This document shows positions 26,277-35,278 of a DNA stretch of 64,000 nucleotides, piece after piece (the stretch's first letter is position 1; each line of letters starts with the position of its first letter). Source of the DNA: Paenibacillus phyllosphaerae (GTDB lineage: Bacteria; Bacillota; Bacilli; Paenibacillales; Paenibacillaceae); assembly GCF_014192105.1 (NCBI RefSeq), contig NZ_JACHXK010000008.1, positions 186,001 to 250,000 on the forward strand. Reading direction: 5' to 3'. Below the pieces are notes generated by a model. That model was not told the DNA's origin. It saw nothing but the letters and a program-made list of their open reading frames with translations, and made no database searches. The position numbers and the translations under genes are program-made.

Positions 26277-27977
26277 GTGAACAAAAGATTAGGCAGCGTA
26301 TTAGCCATGATCGTCGCAGCGGGGCTGCTGTTGTCCGCTTGTTCGGGCAACAACGGAGGAAACAACGGGACGAACAACGCACCAACCAATAACGGCGCAC
26401 AGACAGAAGGGACCACCACGGAAGGCCAGACGTCGGAAGGCAGCAGCGAGCCGGTGCCGGTCAAGGTTTTCTCGATCCAGGAGACGAACATCGATCTGCC
26501 GACGAACAAATTCACGGCCTTCATCGAAGAGAAATTCAATCTGAAGATCGATTGGGAGCTCAACCCATCGGACGGCGCCAAAGAGAAACGCCAAATCTCG
26601 CTCGCCAGCGGCGACTATCCGGACGCCTATATTCTGCCGCAATATATCGATCAGTTCTCGCAGGCGGATGTGCTCAAATACGGCAAGCAAGGCGTTCTGG
26701 TTCCGCTTAATGACCTGATCGATCAATACGCGCCGAATATCAAAGCGGCCATGGAAGCCCATCCGGACCTCAAAGCCTACAGCACCGCGCCGGACGGCAA
26801 CATCTACGGCCTCATCGCTTACACGCAATGTTTCCACTGCTCGTATCCGAACAAGATGTGGCTGAACACCAAGTGGCTCGACAAACTCGGCCTCGAAATG
26901 CCGAAGACGACCGACGATTTCAAAAAAGTGCTCCAAGCGTTCAAAACGCAAGATCCGAACGGCAACGGCAAGGCGGACGAAGTACCGCTCTCCGGTTCGA
27001 TCGAAGACTTCGGCGTTCGCGTCATTCCGTTCCTGATGAACGGCTTCGTGTACGACGACGACCGGAACTATCTGAACCTGACGAACGGCAAGGTAGAATC
27101 CGCCGCGATCAAGCCAGAGTGGAAGGAAGGCCTTGCTTATGTCAAATCGCTCTATGACGAGAAACTGATCGATCCTGGCGCGTTCACGCAGAATGCGGAA
27201 GCGTTCAAAAAAATCGGCGAGAACGGCGACGCGCAGATTCTCGGCGCAGGAGCGGGCATGCACCCAGCCATCTTCGTCAATATCGACAAAGGCAACAAGT
27301 ACTCGGCGGATTACAATCCGGTACCGCCGTTGACTGGCCCTCACGGTCAATTCGCCACGCATGACGGCGGCGGCGTCATTCCTGGCGCGAAATTCGTCAT
27401 TACGAACAAAGCCAGCAAGGAAGCGCAGATCGCGCTCATCAAGATGGCTGATTATATGTTCACGCCGGAAGGGCAGACCAATGGCGCTTCAGGGCTCGAA
27501 GGCATCGATTGGGAGAAACCGGGTCCGGACGACAAGGCGCTCGGCGAGAACGTAGAAGCGAAGTTCAAGCCGATTCCTGCCGTCGAAGGCGAAGCGCCGC
27601 GCAACGCAGGCTGGAGCGGCGTAGCCCACTTCTATATGCCGAAAGAATACCGCGACAGCTACGTGCAAGCGACGGACATCTATGATCCGTCCGGTTACGA
27701 GCGGCGCCTATACAACGCAACGCTGCTGTACGAAGGCAAAGAACCGCAAGAGCTGTTCCCGCTCTGGTCGATCTGGCTCGATCCGACCGAGACGGATGAA
27801 GCAAGCATGCTACAGACCAATATCAAGAACTATATTGAGCAGAATGCGCTGCAGTTCGTCACCGGCAACAAAGATCTGAACAAAGACTGGGACAGCTACG
27901 TGCAAGGCTTGCAAGATCTGAAGTTGGACCGTTACCTCGAAATTTTGCAAAAAGCGTACGATTCGTCGAGCAAATAA
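26277..27977 (+). CDS. extracellular sugar-binding lipoprotein 2 (LplA-like)
   Basis: A 566-residue CUT1 solute-binding lipoprotein with signal MIVAAGLLLSAC and a long Asn/Gly/Thr/Gln-rich tether (about 22-60) that spaces the binding domain from the membrane. Motifs include EKRQISLASGDYPD, YIDQFSQADVLKYGKQG and CFHCSYPNKMWLNTKW (Cys185, Cys188). It is paralogous to binding protein 1 over its whole length. GTG 26277 is chosen for GAGGGAG eight bases upstream; a longer open frame overlaps the permease and is not used. The 107-base gap after the second permease has no terminator, so it is probably part of the permease operon. It probably delivers oligosaccharides released by the GH27 enzyme. Confidence 0.92.
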   Translation: MNKRLGSVLAMIVAAGLLLSACSGNNGGNNGTNNAPTNNGAQTEGTTTEGQTSEGSSEPVPVKVFSIQETNIDLPTNKFTAFIEEKFNLKIDWELNPSDGAKEKRQISLASGDYPDAYILPQYIDQFSQADVLKYGKQGVLVPLNDLIDQYAPNIKAAMEAHPDLKAYSTAPDGNIYGLIAYTQCFHCSYPNKMWLNTKWLDKLGLEMPKTTDDFKKVLQAFKTQDPNGNGKADEVPLSGSIEDFGVRVIPFLMNGFVYDDDRNYLNLTNGKVESAAIKPEWKEGLAYVKSLYDEKLIDPGAFTQNAEAFKKIGENGDAQILGAGAGMHPAIFVNIDKGNKYSADYNPVPPLTGPHGQFATHDGGGVIPGAKFVITNKASKEAQIALIKMADYMFTPEGQTNGASGLEGIDWEKPGPDDKALGENVEAKFKPIPAVEGEAPRNAGWSGVAHFYMPKEYRDSYVQATDIYDPSGYERRLYNATLLYEGKEPQELFPLWSIWLDPTETDEASMLQTNIKNYIEQNALQFVTGNKDLNKDWDSYVQGLQDLKLDRYLEILQKAYDSSSK

Positions 27978-27980
27978 TGC

Positions 27981-28088
27981 ATAGCGGTTCCTGAAACACC
28001 GCTATACGGCTGATCGGCATGTAGACCCGACTCAGCGTTTGCTCGCATCAGCTTCAAGGGTGGCTGAACATCCATTTCAGCCGCCTTA
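27981..28088 (+). terminator. two hairpins after binding protein 2
   Basis: ATAGCGGT (27981-27988) / ACCGCTAT (27998-28005) is a perfect stem. A second stem, roughly AAGGGTGGCTGAA with TTCAGCCGCCTT, follows at about 28057-28088. Neither has a T run, so they may protect the mRNA 3' end rather than terminate strongly. Confidence 0.4.
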
Positions 28089-28112
28089 GTCGCTGAGTTC
28101 GCATCCGATTGT

Positions 28113-28126
28113 TGAAAGCGTTGTTA
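28113..28126 (+). promoter_or_regulatory. cre-like CcpA site upstream of the GH27 gene
   Basis: TGAAAGCGTTGTTA matches the cre consensus TGWNANCGNTNWCA at every position but one and lies 21 bases ahead of the ATG. Bound CcpA there would repress the enzyme when glucose is available. Confidence 0.6.
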
Positions 28127-28147
28127 CTATTCGACAAGGAGAGGTGT

Positions 28148-31100
28148 ATGGTGAACCAAGCGATTAGAAAATCATGGATGGCGCTGCTAATGGCAGCCAT
28201 CGTCATCGGACAATTCGGCTTCGTACCGAAGCAGCAGGTTGCCGAGGCGGCCGATAACGGTTTGGCACAGAAACCTTATATGGGCTGGAGCACGTTCAGC
28301 TTACAGGTATACGACGGTCCGTCCGGCTGGACGTCAGCGGCGAAGATCAAGGAGCAATCCGATGCGATGCATGAGAAGCTGCAGGCGCACGGCTACGAAT
28401 ATATCAACATCGATGCGGGCTGGAATGGCAGCATGGACGAATACGGACGTCCGATCCCGAGCACGACGTTATACCCGAACGGTTTCCAGGAAGTGATCGA
28501 TTACGTCCACAATAACGGCCAGAAGATCGGTATCTACATGATCCCGGGCTTGTCGCCGCAAGCTTATGAAGCGGACTTGCCGATCTACAACGCGCCAGGG
28601 TGCAGCATGAAAGATATCGCCGCTCAACCGCTCCGTTACGGTGACTATTGGAACATCGGCTACAAGATCGATTTTCAATCGGAAAGCTCGCGGGATTGCG
28701 CGCAAGCTTATATCGATTCCTTGGCAGAGATGATCGCGTCGTGGGGAATCGACTTTCTGAAATACGACAGCGTAACGCCGGGCTCGGGACACAACAATAC
28801 GTCGATCGATGCGCGCGACGACGTCGCCGCATGGTCGAAGGCTTTGGCGAAACAGGATCATAAGATCTGGTTCGAGCTCTCCTGGGCGCTCGATCACAAT
28901 TACATCGATTTCTGGAAGGAACACGCCAACGGCTGGCGGGTGAATTGGGACGTTGAATCGTATGATCCGAAAGTCGGCATGACGCAATGGGCGAACATTG
29001 CCCGATTGTTCCCGGATGCCGCGCTCTGGTGGCGGGATGCCGGACCGGGCGGATGGAACGACTTCGACTCGCTCAATATCGGCAACGGCATGATGAACGG
29101 ACTGACGAAGGATGAGCGGCAGACCGCGATGACGCTATGGGCCATGTCATCGGCGCAGCTGTATACGGGCGACGATCTGACGAAGCTGGACGATTACGGC
29201 TTGTCGCTGTTGACCAATGACGAGGTTATCGCCGTCAATCAGGCGGGGCGTCCGGCGCATCCGGTATCGATGGAGACGAATCAGCAGGTATGGTATGCCA
29301 ACAATGGCGATGGCACGTACACGGTTGCCTTGTTCAATCTGGGCACGAAGAGCACGAACGTCACCGTCAATTGGAGCGATATCGGATTGAGCGGCGAAGC
29401 GGCCGTCCGGGATCTGTGGAGCCATAAGAATCTCGGTTCGTTCAAGACGGGCTACACCGCCGAGCAACTTGAGCCGCATGCATCCCGCCTGTTCAAGGTG
29501 ACGGCGAAGAACGGTACGTCCAGCGTGAACGACGACGATACCGGGATGAGATACACCGGCGACTGGGTCCGTAATGGCGGACACGAGCAGACGGCAGGAT
29601 CGCAGGAATTGGAACTGACGATCAAGGATTCGAGCACGCAAGAGGCTGTGAACTCGATTGCAGTGGAAGAAGCTTCTCAACCATTCATAATCGAGCCCGC
29701 CGAATCTGATTCTACGGAAGCGGTCGATGCGAACGCGAACGCAACTGATACTGATACGGAAACGTCGGATACGTCGGAAGCGTCGGAAGCGTCGGCAACA
29801 GTAGAAACCGCGCTCATTAACGACGATAATGCTGCCATCGTCTATACCGGAAATTGGGGGCATAGCACGAATCGCAGCTTCGGCGACTATCAGCAGGACG
29901 TTCATTACACGCAGACCGAAGGAGATGACTTCAGCTATACGTTCACGGGCACCGGTATCGAAATTATGACCGAGAAGGACGCTTCGCAGGGCAGCATGGA
30001 GATCTACCTGGACGGCCAACTACAGGAGACAGTGGACACTTCGAGTACGGGCGAGAGGCTCGTGCAGCAGACGGTCTTCAGCCGACAAGATCTGAATGAC
30101 GGCGAGCACACGATCAAGGCGGTCAAAAAATCAAATAACGGCGATGACTACATGCTGCTCGATGCGCTCAGAGTGACGACCGGCCCTACTGAGCAAAGCA
30201 GCGCGATCGCACCGCAAACCGCCAATTTCGATCTGAAAACGTCGGCTCAAGCCGATGTACACACTGTTCTCACCCTGAATGGGAATACGTTGACCGGTAT
30301 TGCCAACAAGGGAGCAGGATTGACCGAAGGGGTCGACTACTCGGTCCAAGATGATGTCGTTGCGATCAGCAAAGCTTATTTGGCAGCGCAGCCGTTAGGC
30401 ACGATGACGCTAACGTTCACCTTCAGCGCAGGCGAAGCGCAGACGCTTAAGGTCACGATCATCAATTCAACATCCAACGGCAGCCGATACATGAACATCA
30501 ACAACGACGATCCGGCGATTCTGTACAACGGCTCTTGGTCGCGGAACTCGGGCAGAGGGATCGGCGACTACAAGGACGACGTACAATTCACCGAGAAGAA
30601 CGGCGATTGGTTCCAATATGCGTTCCAGGGAACCGGCATCAAACTGATTACCGAGATGGATGAATCGCAAGGCGAGATGGATATTTACATCGACGGCGAG
30701 TTCAAGGGTACGGTCGACACTCATCATGACGGGCGGCTCACGCTGCAAACCGTCTACGAGATTTCAGGCTTAACGAACAGTCAGCACACGATCAAGGCGG
30801 TGAAAAAATCTGGCACGTTCATGCTGCTCGACATGCTTCAGGTGCAGATTCCATCGTTGATTGATCCGGCCACGGCGGAATTTGACAAGAATCCGTCCGC
30901 GCAGTCCGATCTGAACGTGACCTTGCTCGGCGATGCCGGGAATTTCAGCGGCATAACGAATGGTACGAGCACGCTTGTCCTAGGAACCGATTACACGGCG
31001 TCCGGCGGGACTGTCACGATCAGCAAGTCGTATCTGGCTTCCTTGTCGAACGGCGAAGCGAAGCTGACGTTCCATTTTGAAGGGGATCATGGGGAAGATG

Positions 31101-32734
31101 TCCATGCTACGGGGACGAACGGCGACTATTTCACATACACGTTCAAAGGTACCGGGGCTGCGCTCTATATGCCGACCGGTCCGCAGCAAGGCGAAGTGGA
31201 AGTTTATGTGGACGGCGAATTGAAGCAGACGATCCATACTTCTGCGGAAGTGCGCACCGTTCAACAGCGGTTGTTCGAGATCAGCGGGCTGAGCGACAAA
31301 TTCCACACGATCAAGGCGGTGAAAAAATCCGGCGCGCTCATGCTCGTCGATCAGATCGTCTATGAAGTCGGATCAGCATCCGTCGTCAATCCGTCGCCTG
31401 GGTCGCCATCGACTTCGATACCGCCAAGCAGCGGCAGCGGCGAAGCAATCTATGGCACTGTTGGCGGAGCGGGATCAGCCAATAACTCCGATGCGCTCCA
31501 ACTGCCGATTACCCGCACGACTCAAGCGGACGGGTCGAAGAAAGATACCGTTACGCTGACCAAGGAATTAACCGTCAATGCGATACAGAAGCTGACGGCG
31601 GCTGGGCTTGCCGAAGTCGTGATTTCGATCCCGGACGGGAAGAAGGAAGTTGCGGAGACGAAAGTTACGCTGGCGAAGGAAGCGGTTCAGACGATCACGC
31701 AAGCGAAGCTGGATCTTCGAATCGATACGGTGAATGCGTCGGTATTGATCCCGAATGAATCCTTATCGGGCGTACAAGAGGATGTCACGTTCACTTTTAC
31801 GCCGGTTCGAGACGCGGGGAAGCAGGATCAGTTGGCTAGCCGTTCCAACGCGGCAAGCATCGTCATCGCGGCAGCTGACGGGCAAGAAGTAACGCTCATC
31901 GGCCAGCCGATTGCCATCGAGACGAACTTGCAACACCGCGAAGTCAGCGTAATACTCCCGCTGGATCCGGCGGCGCTCGAATACGATAAGCTTGGCGTCT
32001 ATATCGAGCACAGCGACGGCACGACGGCATTCGTGCAAGGCACGATCGTGGAATGGCAAGGCGGCAAGGGGCTGCAAGTTAACGTAGACCATTTCAGCAC
32101 GTTCGCTGCTATTGGGTTCGACGCAGCACAGGCAATTCGTCACGCCGCTTATATGAAAGGTGTTGCCGGTGATCTATTCAAGCCGGAACAAACGCTGACA
32201 CGCGCCGAGATGGCGACGATTCTGTCGCGCGTTGCTGACGCTAAGGCCGCCGTCGCGAATCGAACGTACAGCGACGTGGCGGACAGCCATTGGGCTGCCG
32301 AGGCAATCGCAGCCGTTACTGGGCAAGGGCTGATGCAAGGTTTCGCGGATGGAACATTCCGCCCGAGCGCACCGATCAGCCGCGCCGAGATGGCTGCTGT
32401 TGCAGCGAAGCTCCTTACGGGCGAGCAGAAGGAAGGAGCCGGATTCTCGGATATTCAAGGCAGCTGGGCTGAACAAGCGATCTTGTCGGTTCAAGGCGCA
32501 GGCGTCATCCAAGGCTATGCGGACGGTACGTTCCGGCCGCAGCAGCTGTTAACGCGGGCGGAAGCTGTCGTAATCATCAATCGGGCATTGGGCAGAGGTC
32601 CGCTGTCCGGAGTGGTGGAGCAGATCTGGGCAGATGTACCAACTACGCACTGGGCATTCGCGGACATTGCCGAAGCCTCCTTGGATCATCAATCCACGGT
32701 AGGCGAGCAGGGCGGAGAGACCATCGTTCGTTAG
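28148..32734 (+). CDS. SLH-anchored multimodular GH27 glycosidase
   Basis: A 1528-residue secreted enzyme. Order: signal peptide (1 to about 33), GH27 barrel (about 38-310; nucleophile Asp207 in FLKYDS, acid/base Asp268 in WRVNWDVES, plus GGWNDFD), GH27 C-terminal beta domain (to about 452), a truncated binding-module piece (about 458-497), an acidic Asp/Thr/Ser linker, binding module A (about 556-677), an X2 domain (about 688-775), module B (about 777-903), a shortened X2 (about 905-982) fused to a shortened module C (about 983-1076), a Pro/Ser linker, an uncharacterised domain, and three SLH repeats (about 1325-1485) that hold it on the cell wall. GH27 includes alpha-galactosidases, beta-L-arabinopyranosidases and isomaltodextranases; the exact activity is open. 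AAGGAG precedes ATG 28148. Confidence 0.9.
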   Translation: MVNQAIRKSWMALLMAAIVIGQFGFVPKQQVAEAADNGLAQKPYMGWSTFSLQVYDGPSGWTSAAKIKEQSDAMHEKLQAHGYEYINIDAGWNGSMDEYGRPIPSTTLYPNGFQEVIDYVHNNGQKIGIYMIPGLSPQAYEADLPIYNAPGCSMKDIAAQPLRYGDYWNIGYKIDFQSESSRDCAQAYIDSLAEMIASWGIDFLKYDSVTPGSGHNNTSIDARDDVAAWSKALAKQDHKIWFELSWALDHNYIDFWKEHANGWRVNWDVESYDPKVGMTQWANIARLFPDAALWWRDAGPGGWNDFDSLNIGNGMMNGLTKDERQTAMTLWAMSSAQLYTGDDLTKLDDYGLSLLTNDEVIAVNQAGRPAHPVSMETNQQVWYANNGDGTYTVALFNLGTKSTNVTVNWSDIGLSGEAAVRDLWSHKNLGSFKTGYTAEQLEPHASRLFKVTAKNGTSSVNDDDTGMRYTGDWVRNGGHEQTAGSQELELTIKDSSTQEAVNSIAVEEASQPFIIEPAESDSTEAVDANANATDTDTETSDTSEASEASATVETALINDDNAAIVYTGNWGHSTNRSFGDYQQDVHYTQTEGDDFSYTFTGTGIEIMTEKDASQGSMEIYLDGQLQETVDTSSTGERLVQQTVFSRQDLNDGEHTIKAVKKSNNGDDYMLLDALRVTTGPTEQSSAIAPQTANFDLKTSAQADVHTVLTLNGNTLTGIANKGAGLTEGVDYSVQDDVVAISKAYLAAQPLGTMTLTFTFSAGEAQTLKVTIINSTSNGSRYMNINNDDPAILYNGSWSRNSGRGIGDYKDDVQFTEKNGDWFQYAFQGTGIKLITEMDESQGEMDIYIDGEFKGTVDTHHDGRLTLQTVYEISGLTNSQHTIKAVKKSGTFMLLDMLQVQIPSLIDPATAEFDKNPSAQSDLNVTLLGDAGNFSGITNGTSTLVLGTDYTASGGTVTISKSYLASLSNGEAKLTFHFEGDHGEDVHATGTNGDYFTYTFKGTGAALYMPTGPQQGEVEVYVDGELKQTIHTSAEVRTVQQRLFEISGLSDKFHTIKAVKKSGALMLVDQIVYEVGSASVVNPSPGSPSTSIPPSSGSGEAIYGTVGGAGSANNSDALQLPITRTTQADGSKKDTVTLTKELTVNAIQKLTAAGLAEVVISIPDGKKEVAETKVTLAKEAVQTITQAKLDLRIDTVNASVLIPNESLSGVQEDVTFTFTPVRDAGKQDQLASRSNAASIVIAAADGQEVTLIGQPIAIETNLQHREVSVILPLDPAALEYDKLGVYIEHSDGTTAFVQGTIVEWQGGKGLQVNVDHFSTFAAIGFDAAQAIRHAAYMKGVAGDLFKPEQTLTRAEMATILSRVADAKAAVANRTYSDVADSHWAAEAIAAVTGQGLMQGFADGTFRPSAPISRAEMAAVAAKLLTGEQKEGAGFSDIQGSWAEQAILSVQGAGVIQGYADGTFRPQQLLTRAEAVVIINRALGRGPLSGVVEQIWADVPTTHWAFADIAEASLDHQSTVGEQGGETIVR
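29527..31375 (+). repeat. repeated binding modules inside the GH27 gene
   Basis: Four related coding segments: a truncated start at 29527-29640, module A at about 29818-30178, module B at about 30477-30855, and module C at about 31096-31375. Similarity reaches DNA level: the words ACGATCAAGGCGGT and AAAAAATC recur near 30113, 30787 and 31308. Modules A and B are complete beta-sandwich-like units; the others lack one half. Confidence 0.75.
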
Positions 32735-32754
32735 TTTTTCGTTCATCCTTTCAT

Positions 32755-32793
32755 GGGCCCTTACCGAGTATTGTCTCGGGAGGGCTCTTTTTC
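32755..32793 (+). terminator. rho-independent terminator
   Basis: Outer GGGCCCT with AGGGCT and inner CCGAG/CTCGG stems, followed by five Ts. It ends the GH27 transcript. Confidence 0.8.
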
Positions 32794-32884
32794 CTAACAG
32801 AGTAAATCCGGAAGTATTCACTGTATGATTTAACCATCGCTGCTGGACAATAACGGGTATAGAATTCAAGGAGGTCCCTTCGCT

Positions 32885-33156
32885 ATGGCCGATGCCCTAA
32901 AACAACCCGGCTACCGATATCACGAGCCGCGAAGAAGCTAATATAACAGGTGCAAGATTCGGCGAACGAGGTGCAGCATAATGTGGAACAGATTGTCGGA
33001 TTCGTGGCGAAGATGGGGGAAGGATCCAAACGTATCGATTCGGCTGTCGCGAAAAGCCAAGCGCAGATTGCGAATGCGTTGACCGAATTCCAGACAATCG
33101 AAGACGCCGTGCGGAATTTGCACGAGAGAGCGACTACGTTTGCTTCTATTTTGTAA
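32885..33156 (+). pseudogene. remnant of a chemoreceptor C-terminus (tentative)
   Basis: A strong AAGGAGG (from 32868) and an ATG at 32885 open only 18 codons (MADALKQPGYRYHEPRRS). In a different frame, bases 32950-33156 encode 68 residues that look like one arm of a chemoreceptor signalling coiled coil (QDSANEVQHNVEQIVGFV...). In that frame, just before a stop at 32944-32946, come RAAKKLI residues of the kind found after a receptor hairpin tip. Start signal, tail and terminator survive but the frame is broken and most of a receptor is missing, so a decayed gene is the best reading. A real short helical protein starting at GTG 32950 is the alternative. Confidence 0.4.
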
Positions 33157-33208
33157 GCACAGAATACTCGACAAGTAGCGAATCTGCTTCTCCATACGTG
33201 GGACATTG

Positions 33209-33237
33209 ACCCTAACACAACAGTGGTAGGGTTTTTA
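33209..33237 (+). terminator. rho-independent terminator
   Basis: ACCCTAACAC (33209-33218) pairs with GTGGTAGGGT (33223-33232), with a mismatch next to the loop, followed by Ts. It lies 52 bases after the chemoreceptor remnant. Confidence 0.8.
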
Positions 33238-33343
33238 AGTTATCTATCTTTGTTAAGGCAAACTTGGATTTTAGTAGATTCGTCAACTATACTAGAGAAC
33301 ATAGGCTATACTTCCAAAAAATACCTTGCGAGGAGAGGATGAA
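33238..33343 (+). other. upstream region of the DUF1349 gene
   Basis: An AT-rich stretch with several -10-like words (for example TATACT near 33290 and 33307). No clear -35 partner, operator or gene was seen. Confidence 0.3.
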
Positions 33344-33940
33344 ATGATCGACAACTTATTGGCCGGCGAGGAAAGAGCAAAGTTTCAATGGATAAATGAG
33401 CCTGAATTCTGGCAGGTTACCGAAGACGGAGGAGTAGTCATTGAAGCGCCGCCATCGGCAGACTTCTTCCAAGATCCAGCAGGCAAGCATATTGCGAACT
33501 CCGCCCCGTTTTTTTATTTTCAGGCTGACCATTCGTTCGAGCTGACCACGCGTCTGCACGTTGATATGCAGCATATTTACGATTCAGGCTGTCTGATGCT
33601 GATGTCGGATGAGCTGAATTGGGCGAAGCTGTGCTTTGAATTCAACGGAAAGCATCCTACGATCGTGTCCGTTGTGACGAGAGACGGTTCCTCGGACGAT
33701 TGCAATTCGGAGCGCGTTACGTGTGAACGTCCATACCTTCGGATAACAAAAGCGGGCAAACTGATTACGTTCGCGTATTCAGAGGATGCGGTAGAGTGGA
33801 AGCTAATCCGGTACTTCGGAATGAACTTCCCGACGCCGCTAATGGCTGGCGTCGTTGCTCAATCGCCGAAGGGGACAGGGACTCGCGTTCAATTCGATTA
33901 CTTGCAAGTCGCAACCCCTGACGCCGAGGAGCGGTTCTGA
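33344..33940 (+). CDS. DUF1349 domain protein (YesU-like)
   Basis: A 198-residue cytosolic protein with a single DUF1349 domain, a concanavalin-like beta-sandwich found in YesU and related proteins often linked to carbohydrate utilisation. Family features: FFQDPAGKHIANSAPFFYF near the N-terminus, the central GCLMLMSDELNWAKLCFEF, and a C-terminal PLMAGVVAQSPKGTGTRVQFDYL. There are no catalytic residues of a known enzyme. ATG 33344 has GAGGAGAGG upstream; a TTG at 33326 also opens the frame. It is a single gene with a terminator, so its biochemical role is unknown. Confidence 0.85.
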   Translation: MIDNLLAGEERAKFQWINEPEFWQVTEDGGVVIEAPPSADFFQDPAGKHIANSAPFFYFQADHSFELTTRLHVDMQHIYDSGCLMLMSDELNWAKLCFEFNGKHPTIVSVVTRDGSSDDCNSERVTCERPYLRITKAGKLITFAYSEDAVEWKLIRYFGMNFPTPLMAGVVAQSPKGTGTRVQFDYLQVATPDAEERF

Positions 33941-33950
33941 GCTGCAAGCA

Positions 33951-33988
33951 AAATAAAAGGCTGATGAGCGCTCATCAGCCTTTTATTT
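33951..33988. terminator. perfect 19-bp palindromic bidirectional terminator
   Basis: AAATAAAAGGCTGATGAGC (33951-33969) is followed directly by its exact reverse complement (33970-33988). A-rich and T-rich flanks make it work in both directions for the convergent DUF1349 and desaturase genes. Confidence 0.9.
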
Positions 33989-33989
33989 A

Positions 33990-34997
33990 TTATGCAGTTG
34001 CTTTTTTATTTTTCAGATAACGGTAGCCGACGAATCGCTTGGCCTTATCATCCCACAGCCGGTATTGAAGCGACTTCAAGCTTAAACGAATGCCGATGGC
34101 CGGTACGGCTTTCAGTAACTCGTTGCTCTCATGGAGCTTCTGCAAGGAGTAATTGGTCGCTTGCGGCACCAAATGGTGAATATGGTGGAAGCCGATATTA
34201 CCCGTCATCCACTGCAGAATCCGCGGCAGCTTATAATAGGAGCTCCCTTCCACTGCAGCCTTGACGTATTCCCATTCTTGGGCCCATTCGAAGTAGGTGT
34301 CCTCGAATTGATGCTGAACATAGAAAAGCCAAATCCCGGCCATGCCGGACAAGTATAGAATCGGCCCGTAAACGAGCAGGACTTCCTTCCAACCGAGCGT
34401 CAAACAAAGGACAGCCATCAGGAGCACGATTGCCACATTGGTCAAATACGTGTTGAAGCGCTCCTTGCGCTTGGCGTTCTTCCGGTTCATCCTGTAAGCG
34501 ACCAAGAAAATATAGATCGGGCCCAGACCGAACATGACAAGGGGGTTGCGGTACAAGCGATAACCCAGTCGTCCCCATCGCGAAAGCGCAGCGTATTCGT
34601 CTGTCGTCAGGGTCCAGATATCACCCGTACCTCTGCGGGACAAATTCCCGCTCGTAGCATGATGAATAGCATGCTCATTCTTCCATTGCTCATAAGGGAA
34701 GAAGGTGAGAATCCCTGTTATCGTCCCGATGATTGCGTTGACCTTCTTACTGGAGAAGTACGATAGATGGCAGCAATCATGGAAAATAATGAAAATCCGG
34801 ATCAAAAAACCGGCAGCCGGAATCGCGAGCGCAAGCGTGAGCCATACCGAGATCGTCAGACTGTGATAAGCCAAATACCACAGCGCGATAAATGGCACGA
34901 TACTGTTGATCATCTGCCACACGCTTTTCCTCCAGTCGGATTTTCCGTGAGCAGCCAAGTCCATCTTCAAGCGATTAAGGTTTTCAAGTGATTTCAT
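33990..34997 (-). CDS. des: membrane fatty acid desaturase (Des-like)
   Basis: A 335-residue integral membrane acyl-lipid desaturase. The three diiron histidine boxes are present: HDCCH, HAIHH and HHIHH (in GFHHIHHL), set between four or more hydrophobic segments. It introduces a double bond into membrane fatty acids, in Bacillus at the delta-5 position, to keep membranes fluid in the cold. AAAAGGGG precedes the ATG. In Bacillus subtilis des is followed by the desK-desR thermosensor; no such pair is here, so cold control must come from elsewhere or be absent. It is a single gene sharing a palindromic terminator with its convergent neighbour. Confidence 0.93.
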   Translation of the reverse strand: MKSLENLNRLKMDLAAHGKSDWRKSVWQMINSIVPFIALWYLAYHSLTISVWLTLALAIPAAGFLIRIFIIFHDCCHLSYFSSKKVNAIIGTITGILTFFPYEQWKNEHAIHHATSGNLSRRGTGDIWTLTTDEYAALSRWGRLGYRLYRNPLVMFGLGPIYIFLVAYRMNRKNAKRKERFNTYLTNVAIVLLMAVLCLTLGWKEVLLVYGPILYLSGMAGIWLFYVQHQFEDTYFEWAQEWEYVKAAVEGSSYYKLPRILQWMTGNIGFHHIHHLVPQATNYSLQKLHESNELLKAVPAIGIRLSLKSLQYRLWDDKAKRFVGYRYLKNKKATA

Positions 34998-35278
34998 TCA
35001 TTTCCCCTTTTCTCAGCACCTACCAAACTCAGGACATTAAGGTCAAAGAGAAAGCGGGTCTGCCGCGTGATCTCGACGATCCAGATTCATAAGTGGGAGA
35101 TGACGTGTATACTGCTGTGTGTATCTTACCACGCTTTCCATTGTCGAACCAGAATGGTCTCATCATAGATAGCCATATTCCAATAAAAAAGGGAGAAAAG
35201 ACACCAAATTGTCGAACAGTTACGATCTGGAAATGTTATTCCAGTCCGGAACATACAATTCCCTAGGAGATGATGCGG

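Noticed and set aside
26301-27362. 353-codon antisense frame over binding protein 2
   Set aside because: Shadow of a clear solute-binding protein; no start signal.
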